From: Prostheceraeus crozeri
Taxonomy: Eukaryota > Platyhelminthes > Polycladida > Euryleptidae
NCBI GenBank assembly: GCA_907163375.1
Contig: CAJQUW010001436.1
Span: forward strand, 69,501 to 133,500
DNA: 64,000 bases
Direction: 5' to 3'
The notes beneath the pieces are model-generated. The model made no database searches. It worked only from the letters and a program-made list of their open reading frames with translations, and was not told the origin of the DNA. Shown piece by piece: positions 33,206 to 45,884 of this stretch. Both the position numbers and the translations under genes were made by a program. The stretch's first letter is position 1; every line of letters begins with the position of its first letter.

Positions 33206-36200
33206 TCATACATAATCTCCCAATAGTTTTCCGCCAAATATTTCAACAAATTTCGAATTCAAAATATTAAAATTTCGCGAATTTCGCATTTTTTGTTAAT
33301 TTTGACGAATTTGTGATACATGAAGTTCTCGATATTGGACAATCTATTGGTTAAATTTATTAGATTGCATAATAGGAAGTGTTTCAAGAAGAATGATCCC
33401 AATTCGTTGGACTAGGTCCTTCTATTGAATTAACAGAGTCTCTAAATATGTTTTCGAATTGTAGCGATAGAGACATTCAAAAGTGGTTGCATGTACACGA
33501 GTAGTCTATTTAGAGGCATTCAAATAATCTATAAGCAGTTGTAGCGTGCATCGAAATTTTTTCAAAAAAAATTCAAATTTCTCGAATTTCGTATTCGCGA
33601 GAAACTATTGGCCAAGCACGGTAGATGATGACATATTACGATGAATGTATGAAATCAACATGTGAGCTGTATAGGGAGAGGAGACAAGCAATTATACGTC
33701 ATTCATGTGTATAATTGAAATTGAAAGTAATAGGTCAAGCGTGTACTGTATAAAATATAACCAAGTTCTACAGCACTCCAGTCCAACACACTAGTAAGTT
33801 TAGAGACCAGTCAAAGAAAAATGTTGCGTATATAAATGCGAAAAATGTTACGAACTGTGTAATCTAAGCATCTTAAATATCTGTGAACAATACGATAATT
33901 CTCTCTCACCTGTAATGCAAATTTGAGAATTCAGTAAATGAAATTCTTGTTTTGTGCTAATTAATTGTTCATTGTCTGCGTCCCGTTAAATTTATAACAT
34001 TTTTCTCTTGTTACCGCAGTTACCGGTGCGCGCGCAATGCTCAATACATCACTATTCATATTCATCGGTTGCTCTAAACGACACGCCAGATCTTCATTTG
34101 TTATTGAACCGCAGTTACCGGTGCGCGCGCAATACTCAATACATCGCTATTCAAATTGTTTTTAAATTGTAATTAAATTGCAATTAAAATTAAAATTATT
34201 ACTGACGAATTTGACTCTACAAAAATGTCACCTTTTCATCTCGTCTTATAGGTGGGCCTATGGAAATATACCAGTATTTGGGCGGCAAAGTCAGGGGGTC
34301 GACTTATAATCGGATCGACCTATAAGCGAGTATATACGGTACATGTAGGCATATGATTATTATTGATGTTCTGTGAAGTTCAACTTCGATATTCACCAGA
34401 TTACAATGACTTTAGGCATCAATTAAATATGAAATTGACAACAGATTGCAGAAACAGAATCCATATCGATATGATTGCGACGCCTCAAATAACTTTCGGC
34501 AAAATCTACAATTGCTGATCAAATCAGCGAATTTAAATTAGATTTAGGATCTAAGAATCGCTAAAATGATGTTGATTATAAAAGTATTGTTCAGGTGGTT
34601 AGAAAGTTAAGTATATTGTTAGTATACATAGGTAGGTCCACTATTTGTTATCTGACCTACCTAAAGGCTGTTTTGATTTGATTCTCTTTCTTCTTTTAGG
34701 TCTGCAATAAATAAATGAAAAGTTGGCCTAAATTCAAACTATGGCGGAAACAAAGACACGCTACATTGATAGTCTATCTGACTAAACCAATTTAGACAGT
34801 ATGTCGGTGCGATCGCAATTACAATTCAAAAGATGTTTGGTGATGGCTGTTTGACATTTCCTTCTACGGCCATCAATCAACCATTGTGGGACATGATCCA
34901 TTGATCTATCAGTCAGCGACTTCGATGTTCTCTCGAGGTGGCCGTAGAGGGAAATTGTCAAACAACCATCACCGTACATCTTTTAAATTGTAATTGCGAT
35001 CGCACCGACATGCTGTTTAGATTGAAAGTAGTAAGTCGCTGTCGCAATGAACGAATGATGCGTATTTTATAGAAGCTCTGTCTATCAGGCGGGATTGTCC
35101 ATCTCTATGTAAGCAGAAGACGCACGTGACTGACCTGGCTCTGCCATGGTAGGTTGAAAGGTCGCACGTGTGACGCAACCTGCGCTTGTCTCTCCTTTCA
35201 TGAATGTAATTTACGCTGATGCACAAGTCATTTCCAAATCACTTGCTGGGTTAGTCTCGTAAAGAACAGCCGAAACATGTCGAGGTTATAATTAATTTGT
35301 CTTACTTCAATTTTCTTTAATAAATTTCGCCTGATGTTCTCAACGCTATTCTTATTCAAAATTATCAATCGGCACAACTGCTTCAAATAATGATTTAAAA
35401 TAAATTATATGATTTCCTTACAACTGTTTGAAAAAGATTGCGTATTAAACACGTGAAATGCTAATTGCTTATGAAGAAATCCATAATTACCTTGTATAAT
35501 TCAAACATTGAACACAGATCATGACAACTCTATTTCACATTTCAAAATTCATCAAAATGAAAGAAATGTTGTTCTGATAAAATTTCGATAGACAGATTTT
35601 TCATTTACTTTCGAAACACTTGTCCAATCTAATTTCCTGCACATGTTTTCAGACACTCCAAAAGTTCTCAGAGTATATCCGAAGCATCTGAAAGTTGCCC
35701 GATTTCAGCAACACTATTTAAAGTCCTTTTCATTCGTGGATATGACAAAGGCGAGGGCAAGAATGGTGCCATAAGAATCGAATTGGTCTTATCTTTTTTT
35801 GATGACGCCTAAGGCTATGGCTCCCACGTTGACCTAAAAAAATTTCGGTCGAAATTTGCTTTTAAGGGAGCATTTGCAGAAAATGGTTAATTGTTGTCCC
35901 CCCCCCCCTATTGCTATCAAGCTCAAGTCCAACACTCCATGTCATAACACATTTCATATTATCTCGTTATTGTAAACTGACTAAATGAGCTTTGATTTCT
36001 TACACCGGAAGCATATAATAACCAGCAGACATTAAGAATTTATGTGTAATCAGCAACCGAAAACAATACGAATAAGAGCGCCAAAATAGGTGACCACGCT
36101 CAATTAAATCAAATTTTCCATATGGCGTGCAACAAATATCGATGATGGCTAACAAGCAGTAGTCACTCATTTCTCAGTTATCTTCTGTGCTCTTCTAACT

Positions 36201-36285
36201 TCTATTGAGTAATCTGACATCAGTTAATCTACAATATGAATGTCACGCTTCGAACATACGTTAAAAGATCTCTTATAATTTTCAG
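33203..36285. other. Intron of the CACTA-like transposase, no gene
   Basis: AT-rich intronic sequence with a 219-bp MITE (34797-35015) and a short duplication of GCAGTTACCGGTGCGCGCGC (34016 and 34111). A C run occurs at 35900. No other supported feature. Confidence 0.5.
34797..35015. mobile_element. 219-bp foldback MITE
   Basis: Inverted ends CAGTATGTCGGTGCGATCGC and ...GCACCGACATGCTG, with arms of about 80 bp forming a near-perfect hairpin around a short centre. TTTAGA occurs on both sides (34791-34796, 35016-35021), consistent with a 6-bp target duplication. Confidence 0.75.
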
Positions 36286-38114
36286 AAATTGAAGAAGACA
36301 GTATAATTTCACAGACTTTCCAAGAATCTGAAGAAAAAAGCGATGACTTCGATGCCAACGATCAGCCACAGGACGTTATGGATGATAGCTGCAGTGAAGT
36401 TGATGACCTTGATGATAACAGCATGTTTTTGTACGATGAAGAAGAGGAAGTTGAAGAGAAAAGTTTAAGCCTTGCAGAAGAATTGCTCCTATTTTTTGTT
36501 GTGTTCAACATTACAACGAGAGCTATGGACTATTTATTAAAAGTCTTGAATAGACACAAGGTACATGTACCATCATCATTATACCTCTTAAGGAAATTTG
36601 CATCGACCGGGCCGTGCACCGAAACAGTGTCAACTACCCTCATCAATAATGGCAAGTTCGTATATTTTTCTATTTTAGACAATATTAAGTATTGTATCGA
36701 TAAGGGTTTCCTGTGCGGCAGCAACGTTCAACTGACACTGCACTTCAATATTGACGGCCTACCAATATTCAAAAGTTCAAATCTTTCAGCCTGGCCAATA
36801 TTGATGAAAATAAGTCATCTCAATTTGAATTATCCATTACCGGTGGCGCTGTTTTGTGGTGATAAGAAACCTGAATTGTCTCAGTTTCTCGATTGTTTTG
36901 TGACTGAATTGCGTGACTTCATTGCAAATGGTTTTGCCTTCAACGGCGTTTCTGTATGTATTAAATCAGTTTGCTTTTTATGCGATAGTCCAGCTAGGTC
37001 TTTCTTACAATGTGTAGCCTATCACTCCGGAATTTTAGGTTGTTGCTACTGTCGAGTGAGTGGTGAATATGTAGACGGTAGAGTGACGTTTCCTGTAAAA
37101 CCAGGAACCCCAAGAGACGATGCATCCTACAAATTTTTTTGTGAAAATAACCAACAATCAGTGTCCCCTTTATGTGACATTCCCGGTATAGGTTTGTATT
37201 CTTCTTTTCCCCCTGAATATCAACATTTAATTTGTCTAGGCATCGTCCGGAGACTGTGTTCTTTTTATTTCACTCGAGTGAAAGACTTCAAGTTGCCATG
37301 TAGACTCTCGCATTCCCATATAAATGAAATCAACAATATGATCACATACATTGTTCATTTTTTCCCTAATGAATTTAATCGCAAAATTAGAAAAATTAGT
37401 GAATTGCCACACTACAAGGCATCTGAATTCAGAAATTTTGTTTTGTATTTTGGTCCTCTTGTTCTACAGAAATTTTTGCCAAAGAGATATTACACGCATT
37501 TCATAATGCTACATTTCTCAGTGTATGTCTTCTCATCTGAAACTCACAGACAGTTGTGGCCTTGTGCTAAATTTCCTATAGAGAAGTTTTTTGAAATGTC
37601 TCCTGAGCTCTACACTCAAAAGGTCCTAGTACATAATTTTCATGTTCTGCTACATCTGCCCACTTTTGTTACCAAATACGGACCGATAGGAAATTGGTCA
37701 ACATTTTTTTTTGAAAATTACTTGGGTGTTCTTAAAAGGCGCACGTCATGCACACCTCATGTCTTTGAACACTTAAGGAACAATATGTTGAAAATACGTG
37801 ATCTCATGAGTCTTACCGAAAGAAATGTTCATTATTCTACTGAATCTCCAAATAATTGTTGCATATGTGATACTTCTCCTGTTATAATTGACTCGGTATC
37901 TGCTTCTTCTCGCCATGTTGTATCTGGGCGCAAGCTCAAATTCATCAAAAATTTGTATGATGAGCCACATGCATCACTTGTGTTGGGGATTGGATATTAC
38001 AAACTGACAAAAAATACTGTAACAAATGTGACAGCAAAGAATAAATGTGTTTGCATTCCTTTTAATGACACATATTTTGTTATTCCTTTCGCATGTAAGG
38101 AATATGCTTCATAA
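36286..38114 (+). CDS. CACTA-like (tnp2-type) transposase, main exon
   Basis: With exon 1 it gives 630 codons without a stop. Residues 22-85 are very acidic (EESDDFDANDQ, DDLDDNSMFLYDEEEEVEE). The core starts with LTLHFNIDGLPIFKSSN (Asp178), WPILMKI, then PVALFCGDKKPE and a helix FLDCFVTELRDFI. CFLCDSPARSFLQC (Asp255), a His and CCYCR zinc-like cluster follow. Downstream comes EYQHLICLGIVRRL, then the C-terminal GNWSTFFFENYLGVLKRR. The DGxPxFKSSxxxxWPI and C-D-x-P-A-R blocks match transposase tnp2 of CACTA elements. Two AATAAA signals follow (38484, 38505). It is the best-preserved gene of the window and may be active. Confidence 0.8.
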
Positions 38115-39506
38115 TTGTAATACTTATTGATAAGCCTTATTTCTGAGATGATTCTAGATCACTCATACCAGCTATGAAAAATATTTCAGTTTCTGATCCA
38201 CCGTCGTGTCTTTGTCGACATCATCAAAAAATGCCGATTTCGTTTTTTTTGTAGCTCATAGCTTTTGTAGCGATAAACTTGTAGCTTGGCTCATAGCCAA
38301 AGTTCTATTGTCAATGTTAGCGCTTCAAATACATTATGCAAAATATGGAACGTCATTTTATATTGCAATCATGTACATGTGCACATTTTTGTCACTTGTT
38401 GTAATGGACATATTCAATTATTTTTCTTTTATTATCGTGCATCATCAGTTGTACCCAAATCGTTGACTTATTTTTCACCACATAATAAAATGTGTGTATT
38501 TCATAATAAAGAAATTATATTCAACCATAAATTATGAAATTAAAAATAGAAGATTAAGTAAAGAAAACATTTTAATAATCATTGTAATTCTTTCTGTATC
38601 AAAAAAGGGAAGACGAATTTTCGACGAGACCTTGAAATCGTGCGAGTGACAGTGACACCAAATGTGCGGCAACCGGGTTCGAGACACAAGTCTAACTTTT
38701 AAAAGTACCTTGTAAAATTTCTCGATCTGATAATCCTCTTTTTCATTGCACATAAACGTAAAGGCAAATATGCCCTTATCGCACGTTCATCATGCAAAAG
38801 TTTTCTGTGAAACGTAGACCTACTCACTCCTGTTCGAACTACCTAGGTTTGAATTTTAAGCTATTATAAAGAAGTGAAGATATCTTTTCGACTCTTGTCG
38901 TGTTTATTATTATTTTCATTTCCTGTGAAATCGAATTCAAATTATCGAACTAAGCTTACATTCAAATGAGTTAACTTATTAGCTTATTTGCTCGTGCTAA
39001 TCATAATTTGTTGCAGGTGGGGATTTAGAAACCCTGTGAAGCGACATGAAATTGTTCAAATGCCTTTTATCCATACAGCAAAATCCCTTTGCCTTGAATT
39101 GAAGTAGCTTCGGATAATACGTGTCATAGGCCCATCTCAAAAGAATCAAATGAAAGGCTGTTGAGATGCAATGAAATAAGCTATTGCATGAAGTTGGAGC
39201 AAGCCTACATTGATTTTTGTTAATTTACTTACTATTTTCCCAGTTATCGCATCTGTATGCTAAACTCTTAGTGCAGACATTAAAGCTGTGGAGATGCATG
39301 CAATCATATAGAGTACACAATTGAAGTGTGACCCTATTTATCCTCGCAGTAAATAGTAAATATTGTAAATATTGAATTCCACGATCGATCGTTTCAATTG
39401 AAGGTGCCATATCGCAGTATGTGTTTTTCGGTATACAGTAGTGAGAAAATTTTCATGTGCTTTTCTTTCTTAGCACTATTTTTGGCATATCAGTTTTTCA
39501 TTGCAG

Positions 39507-39698
39507 CCCTCAGCAAAGAAATGCAGATTCTGTGCTACTTCCCGGCGGATCGAAGTGTGGCGTTGCTGCCGGAGGCCGATGTATTTCTCGGAGTCTACGA
39601 AGCTTGGGACATCATGAAGTGGAGGGAAACTCCGGGGTCAGAGGACATATCAGTTCGAGCTGATTATCAAAGGAATATATCAAGCCTACGTCCTGCAG
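39507..39698 (+). CDS. DUF4806-type accessory gene, first visible exon
   Basis: Between TTGCAG (ends 39506) and GTATGA (39699), reading ALSKEMQILCYFPADRSVAL, LPEADVFLGVYEAWDIMKWR and SEDISVRADYQRNISSLRPA. The hydrophobic strand followed by 'x-V-A-L-L-P' matches the N-terminal region of DUF4806 proteins, which probably bind DNA or chromatin. It lies on the same strand downstream of the transposase, inside the CACTA-like ends. Confidence 0.5.
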
Positions 39699-39788
39699 GT
39701 ATGATCTACGTTGTACATACAGATACGTAGGATATCATGTTAGTTTTGAATATACTAGCTTTTGTAAAGACGTTCTTAATTCTGACAG

Positions 39789-39935
39789 GTGATTGAAGAC
39801 GACAAAGAAGACTGCAATGCGATGCTAAAGAAGCTCACTAGCATAATTGAAGAAAAGCGTTATGCACACTCAAGGTTGGGTGGTCTCTTCAACACTAAAT
39901 GCATAGGCGGAAGACTTCGAACGAAGACCATGGGG
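39789..39935 (+). CDS. DUF4806-type accessory gene, second exon
   Basis: TCTGACAG precedes, GTAAGA follows. Reads VIEDDKEDCNAMLKKLTSII then EEKRYAHSRLGGLFNTKCIG, a charged helical segment continuing exon one. Confidence 0.45.
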
Positions 39936-40167
39936 GTAAGACCAATTTATCGGGTTAATTCCCTAAAGTATATCTGTCATCTTCAATGGATTAAAGTTCA
40001 TTTTCTCACCCCAAAAAAGCTTTTGTTTCGATTTCATTTATGCGCAAATTTTGATAATGAAAAGGAAATTATTCTCATGTAATGTCTTTCAAAGTCTGTC
40101 AGTCAAATATACTTGTAACTCAGAAAAAATTAGTCTCCTATCTTCTTATACAACTTCTCCATTGCAG

Positions 40168-40579
40168 GCAATGACAACGGATTCTGAAGTGTAATACCCA
40201 GTGCTTCTTCAGAGCTACAATGACTTAAACGAGTTTGCTCGACATGTACCACGAAACGTGCCTCTAAGAAAAAGGTCGCCATTGGAGCCCATCGATAATG
40301 CTCCACAGATCAACGATCACATGGATGACTTTGTGATGCAGACCAACTCTCCCCGCGAGTTAAAGAGAGCAAGATTTGATTCTCCGCCTCCACCTCCTCC
40401 CCCTCCTGTAGCGGCCTCCTCACCTACACCTCTCCTTGATTCTTCTTTAGCCTCCGTCATCCAATCGTCACCAGCACGCTTCCCGTTCAATGCCAGGCGA
40501 ATTTCATCAGCTGATGCCACATTTGACTCCATGATTGATCGCCTTAAGGAAAAGCGAATTGAACCTATTTCAATCAAAG
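40168..40579 (+). pseudogene. DUF4806-type accessory gene, linker exon with a stop
   Basis: Between ATTGCAG and GTTAGT. Starts AMTTDSEV, then TAA, then YPVLLQSYNDLNEFARHVPR and a low-complexity linker with eight prolines (DSPPPPPPPPVAASSP) before IDRLKEKRIEPISIKG. One nonsense codon (about 40192) breaks an otherwise open exon; the first part could also be a mis-set exon border. Confidence 0.45.
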
Positions 40580-41983
40580 GTTAGTTCATTTCAATTTTTC
40601 AGAACATGTTCTAAACCGTGCATGCATAATTTATTCTTTGCATTCCTACAATTTATTGTTTGATGGGTAATTGAGGGAATTTATGTTGCATTTGAAATCG
40701 ACGATGAATGCAAATACGATTAAACTATAACTTAATCCTTTTTGTCGCAAGCTTTTTCTTGTCAGTGAGGCATTAAGGGGACGGCAGTTTGGAAACGCTC
40801 CCTTCGGATTGCGACCTTTATTGAAAAAAAAATAGCTTTAAGGCAACGACGGGTTTCGTCCGAGGATTATACTTGTGTAATTTATTTAAGAAACCTCTAT
40901 AATATATTATTAGTTTCACACATTTTTTGCAGATAATTCAAAAGGCTTATTGCCCTTCATAAAATCAGTCACCAGAGCAGTATTGAATCATAATGCTAGT
41001 CAAATTTATCGTGGAATTCGTATGTATACAATGTATCGAGTGCTCTCATTCAACCTAGAAGGATAGCCTATCAGGAATAAACATATGCCTACTTACTATA
41101 CGAGAATAGTCAATGGGACCTAAGCAATGTTTTTCTATAATTGACGAAGCTAGGACAAACATGCCTGAAAATGACATTGCTTAAAAGATTCTTATTTTTC
41201 AGCAATATTGTACTTAAGCTGTGCAAATTAATGAGATGGGTAAAATAAATGCACGATTGGATCGCTTAGAGAAGGGCGGTGCGAAACTTCCCGTCAATAG
41301 AAATCGACTGACGGTACCAGATTTTGCCATCCCTTTCTTTAAAGAGCCAGAGGATCTCTCAAAACCGATCCCTGAATGCATGGCGAGTGATGTGTGTGTG
41401 TCCAAAATTGTTAAATAATTCTCATGTGGCTCAGTTGTCACATGATTCATCATACAATGCAAATTTCATGCCTCCACTTCAAGTGCAGAATGAAATAAAT
41501 CAATATGAATTTCACCGACTGACACAAAAAGTTTGTTATTAACCACATTTTGTTACTTTTTAAATGTTGTAAATTTATCTCAGCTATACCAGTGTATATA
41601 TTTACGTGTTCGAACAAGCATGCGCAAAATACAAAAGATAGAACTTCGCGAGAAAGCGCACCGATGAGTGATGAATCAACAATCGATCATGTATTGATCC
41701 ATGAATGAAATAGCAAGTGTAAATCAACTAGATTACATATGTATTTTGCAATTATCTACACTATGCAGGAAAAATGGAGTGATAAGCATAGCTTCTTAAC
41801 ACAGTCAGAACTTGCAAATTCAACCAATGTAGCATTACCGATTTTTAAACTTTGTATGCAATCCAATTTGAGAATTTTTTAGAAGGAAAAATTGCACTTT
41901 CCTAAAAGATGAATTTGCAAAACAAAGTTTGCTCTCAGAAAATCATGTGCATGATATTGTTTGCGTGATAAAATTGATGGCAG

Positions 41984-42153
41984 GTCCTACTTTCAGTTGG
42001 AATGGTTGGAGAACGAGGGAGGAGCATCGCCCAAGGATCACATTCATTCTGTACTTAAAAAATTATTCGTCCATGACCTGCAGCTGCGATTGAATCGCAG
42101 TGGTGTAAGAGGAAAGCTGCAGTTCCCTAAGGAATTGGAGGAGCTCCTGTTCC
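41984..42153 (+). CDS. DUF4806 core exon
   Basis: Between GGCAG (ends 41983) and GTAAGT (42154), reading SYFQLEWLENEGGASPKDHI then HSVLKKLFVHDLQLRLNRSG and VRGKLQFPKELEELL. The small helix, the 'I..VLKKLF...L...L...G..GK..F' spacing and the length fit the DUF4806 C-terminal domain. A preceding exon around 41221-41395 (KINARLDRLEKGGAKLPVNR ... DFAIPFFKEPEDLSK) provides the expected 'LP...eel' segment, and a final exon starts at 43029 after TTTTTCAG, with AATAAA at 43212. Confidence 0.55.
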
Positions 42154-43674
42154 GTAAGTTTATAACACACACATTTCTATCAAATAATCAGACGATGCTT
42201 GACATTTTGTGGACTGAAGCGATTTAAATATGTCGAAACATGTGAAGATTTTTTCGCCAATGTGACATACCATAGGTAAGCTCGTAATTCAAGTTCAATG
42301 GCGAATTAAAAATTTTTGAGAAGTATTTTTTTATGTAAGATATGTTGATGTCGTGGCAAAAGCTGTAGACAATGGTAATAACTTGATAGTCTTTACATAG
42401 CCAGAAATCTGGACATTGGTGAAATGATTTTTAGGTTACTAAATGTCGACATCAGCATATTTCAACGCAGGCATGTTCCGGTATCAATAATTATCATACT
42501 ATTCGTGTTGTGTGTGACTCAATCTCATGACCTCTAGTTGTGTCACAAACAATAAATTATACCGATATACTGAATGAAAATACTTTTAACATCTTGCCTT
42601 CATGAAATAAGAAATGTGATCTAATATTTGAAACTGGTGTAGTATGATAACTAACTGTGATTATGCAGACCTAATTAGCTCATTTGCATATTTAATTAAC
42701 TTATTATATTTGTCAATTTGTTTAACTTATTGCTGTTTTTGTATTTGTCATAATACCGTATCCATGATGATAATTGCTTTTACACAGCTATGGCATTCTT
42801 TATCAATTATCTGCTACGATTATTTCAAAGATAGCAATTGATTTATAATTTGCATAACACATGTAATTACTTGTCGTGCAAAAAATCTAGTGTTAAAACA
42901 CTTTTTTAAATATAAACTTTGTAAGCATTTATGTCTTTTTTTGCATTTATCAAATTTTACGTCAATTAGGTACCCGTTGACGCTTCTGTCGAATATGTTA
43001 TATTTCAGCATGTTCTTTCCTTTTTCAGGATCGTGTAATTCGATGTGGCCCGGGAAATTTACCCGCCATGATGTTGGACACAGAATCTGTCGCTTCCTGT
43101 GCGGCTCTAAGGACAGAGAGGGGGGCTCCACTGCAAGGAAGAAGAGCCGCCTCTTGCCTGATTTGTCGGACGCTGAATAGCAGGGTTACTTTTTACGTAA
43201 TTATTTGGAAAATAAAATGCTGAAGTCCTGATAAAAGTGTTTTTATATCCGGATATAATAAATTCCAGTCAACATACTACTTGATTAAGCAGAATTAAGT
43301 AGTATAGTAGCCAAATATTTTTTTGGCTGGGATGTCGGCATGCCAACTTTGGCTGGAATTCCGCTCTCTTTCCCACTACCTAAGTTGGCAGGAATTCGGT
43401 GCCAAAGTCTGCCCGACTTCCGATTTTTCACTGGGAAATTCAATTTACTTGTTTCGACGATCATTTAACATGAAAACATACTTATTTTTCCATCATAGTT
43501 AGTATACGCGAACTGATGATGGGATAGCTAATTCTATTTCTGATTTTGAATTTTTATTGATATGAAAATGCTTCATTTATGGCTCGTACTTCAGATTTTA
43601 TTCATTGAATGTACACCATATCCTATTTTAAGGAAATCAATAATTGCAAAACATTTGAATCTAGTTGTAATTTG

Positions 43675-43994
43675 GTAGAGGAAAAGTACCACTAAGTTGC
43701 TCGAAGTCATTTTATTCGAAGTAAGTTAAAAGAAAATGAAAGTTAACACCGAGATCTTTCGCCTGGTCTTATCAAATCTTTTGTGTGCACAAAAGGAATT
43801 TGTTTGGCAGCTTTCTCTGCCATGGTGAGCCTTATTCATGTAGACTTATAGCTTTTCTTAACACCTTCATTCAGTATTTGTCCTGGGTACACCTTGATAA
43901 GACCAGGCGAAAGATCTCGGTGTTAACTTTCATTTTCTTTTAACTTACTTCGAATAAAATGACTTCGAGCAACTTTGTGGTACTTTTCCTCTAC
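43675..43994. mobile_element. 320-bp foldback MITE
   Basis: Arms of about 105 bp, starting GTAGAGGAAAAGTACCAC and ending ...GTGGTACTTTTCCTCTAC, nearly perfect inverted copies (43675-43780, 43888-43994). It lies in the Harbinger interior. The flanks do not show a clear duplication. Confidence 0.75.
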
Positions 43995-44839
43995 AAAATT
44001 AATAATTGTTAACAAAATTTCACGACTAGATACTGTTCGAATGACTTTCCTTTTTAATAAACATAACTCTATTTTTAAGGTTTGGAAAATATTGGAAAAA
44101 TGTCTGTAGAAAGGTCTTCAAAATATGCATACACGGTACGGGAGAAGTTGGTGAAATATTTCAGTTCCAGTGCTGGCGAAGTGCCTTGGCAAAAATCCAT
44201 CATTGAAAGGGGGAAAAAGTGACATCTTCGCAGAATTCATTTTTGCGATAAAAATCTGAACAACTAGACCTATCAATTAAAATATATAGGCCTGGTGCTT
44301 GGGTAAAAGTAAATCATGAAGGTATATGTGGATGTACACAACTGACTATGCTATCAAGTTCTGCTTTTGTATAGAATTTTCCAGGCCTTAATTTTGTAAG
44401 ACGATACATTTTCAATGTATTTACTTGCTACTAGTATAATAATCTTGATGGATTATGGCGTTTTATTTTTTATAATTTTCATAACGATTATCGAGAGTCA
44501 GCTAGATGGATTTGTTCATTTGTAATGCAACTTATACGAAATTGTTCTCTAAATTAGATTTTACTGTATTACATTAATTTGCATAAAAATAGTCGACCGA
44601 AAGCAAAGACCAACATTTTATTCTGAAAGATCTGTTAATAATTATAGTAGGCCTAGGCCGCATACCTATGCGTACATGTCATTCTTTCAGTGTTAACAAG
44701 ATCATTTTTATTTAACTATATGATTATTGTGATCATTTGATTTGTAAAACAATACTATATCCGAGTTTAATTTTGAAATACCAAAATAATCATTGCAATC
44801 AATTAGTACTTCCAAAAGACTCGGGACGAATTTTTATTA

Positions 44840-44875
44840 AAGTTGCGAGCTTCCGAGCGCTTCGCTCGTCTTCAG
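44840..44875 (-). ncRNA. Hammerhead-ribozyme-like core in the Penelope 3' part
   Basis: On the minus strand: CTGAAGA (44875-44869), a 6-bp stem CGAGCG / CGCTCG with loop AAG (44868-44854), then GAA (44853-44851). This is the CUGANGA - stem II - GAA order of hammerhead motifs, known from Penelope elements. Stems I and III were not resolved, so catalytic ability is open. Confidence 0.4.
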
Positions 44876-45106
44876 GCAGGCAGAGGTAAAAGTGAAATCA
44901 GAGGGTAGCGCCATTCAATCACATTGCCAAGAGTAAAATTCACTTCGACTACATGATATAATAGTTGACACAAAGACATTACTCAAGTGCTCTATACAAA
45001 AATTCTATGTTATACATACTACTATCAAACTGAATAGTAGCATTAGAATTAAGTGAGAAATGAGAAAAAGTTACGGAAGCAAGAAAGTTTAATACTGATG
45101 AAGTAG

Positions 45107-45883
45107 TCACTGTAGGATAGACTTCCATCTTTGATCCACCAAATATCCCTTATCACGATTGAATGTTTCATTGGTCATAATGTGCAGGCCTTCTTTGATG
45201 ATTCTCCTCTTCCAGTTTTGCTCGACATCAATAACTCGGAAGCTTTGAAAGTTTGGCCTGTGATTCGCTGTATGACAATGCTCACTGATTGCCGACCTGA
45301 GCCGAATATCCCTGACGTCCACTTCATGCTCCTTCTTTCTATCCTTGGCTCTTCTTCCTGTCTGTCCGATGTACACCTTCTCACAGTCCGCACACTCCTG
45401 CTTATACACCACACCACCTCGATCCAAGCCATCAATCTTGTCCAGCTTCTTCCTGCTGATCATGTCTCCCAAGCTCTTTCTTTTCGAGTATCGCACTCTG
45501 AGATCCAGTCTCCTGCCCAGCGCTTCAATTTTTTCCTGAATTCCTGGAACATATGGTATTCTCAAGATCGGTCGCTTGTCCTCTATCTCGTCACGTTGGC
45601 TTCTGACTGAATACAGCTGCCTCTTGACCTGTCTTCTAGGATATCCATTCTTGACAAAGGTATCACACAGCTTCTCCTTTTCTGTTTGCAAATCCTCTTC
45701 TCGACTACACACCCTTTCCGCTCGCTTCCTGAGGCACGACACCACTCCCCACTTTACTTGCTTGCAATGTGAGGATTCGAAATCCAGATATCGGTCAGTA
45801 GCAGTTGGCTTCCGATATACTTGCGTTCTTAACTGCCTTCCTTCTCGCTGCACTTCTATGTCAAGGAAATTCGTCGAGTAACC
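45107..45883 (-). pseudogene. Penelope polymerase, C-terminal part with GIY-YIG nuclease
   Basis: From GYSTNFLDIEVQREGRQLRT through VYRKPTATDRYLDFESSH (RT thumb region), a linker of basic helices, then the GIY-YIG endonuclease: GGVVYKQECADCEKVYIGQT with R189 in GRRAKDRKKEHE and a SAISEHCHTANH segment. Cys175/Cys178 and the following histidines form the zinc-like cluster usual in this group. The preceding residues, MIELHPCPPLS, come from the antisense of the other half. The 3' half is open to its natural stop. Confidence 0.8.
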
Positions 45884-45884
45884 T

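Larger units (their letters stand above)
29244..43435 (+). mobile_element. CACTA-like DNA transposon with three genes
   Basis: Termini CCCAGTGTGAAAGCCGAAGT (left; CGGCCAG follows) and reverse complement CCCAGTGAAAAATCGGAAGT (right; CGGGCAG follows). Both ends carry subterminal repeats of TTGGCA/TGCCAA (29295-29520 and 43330-43410), a CACTA trait. Direct flanks are AA on both sides, compatible with the 2-bp duplication of animal CACTA elements. It encodes a tnp2-like transposase, a THAP protein on the opposite strand and a DUF4806-type protein. It is inserted in the Harbinger's intron region. Confidence 0.75.

Noticed and set aside
43029..43180. Last exon of the DUF4806-type gene read as a conserved domain
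   Set aside because: The acceptor and AATAAA are good, but neither frame shows family residues, so it is mentioned only as a possible 3' exon.
45131..45881. Plus-strand frames of 159 and 101 residues
   Set aside because: Antisense shadows of the Penelope GIY-YIG coding part.
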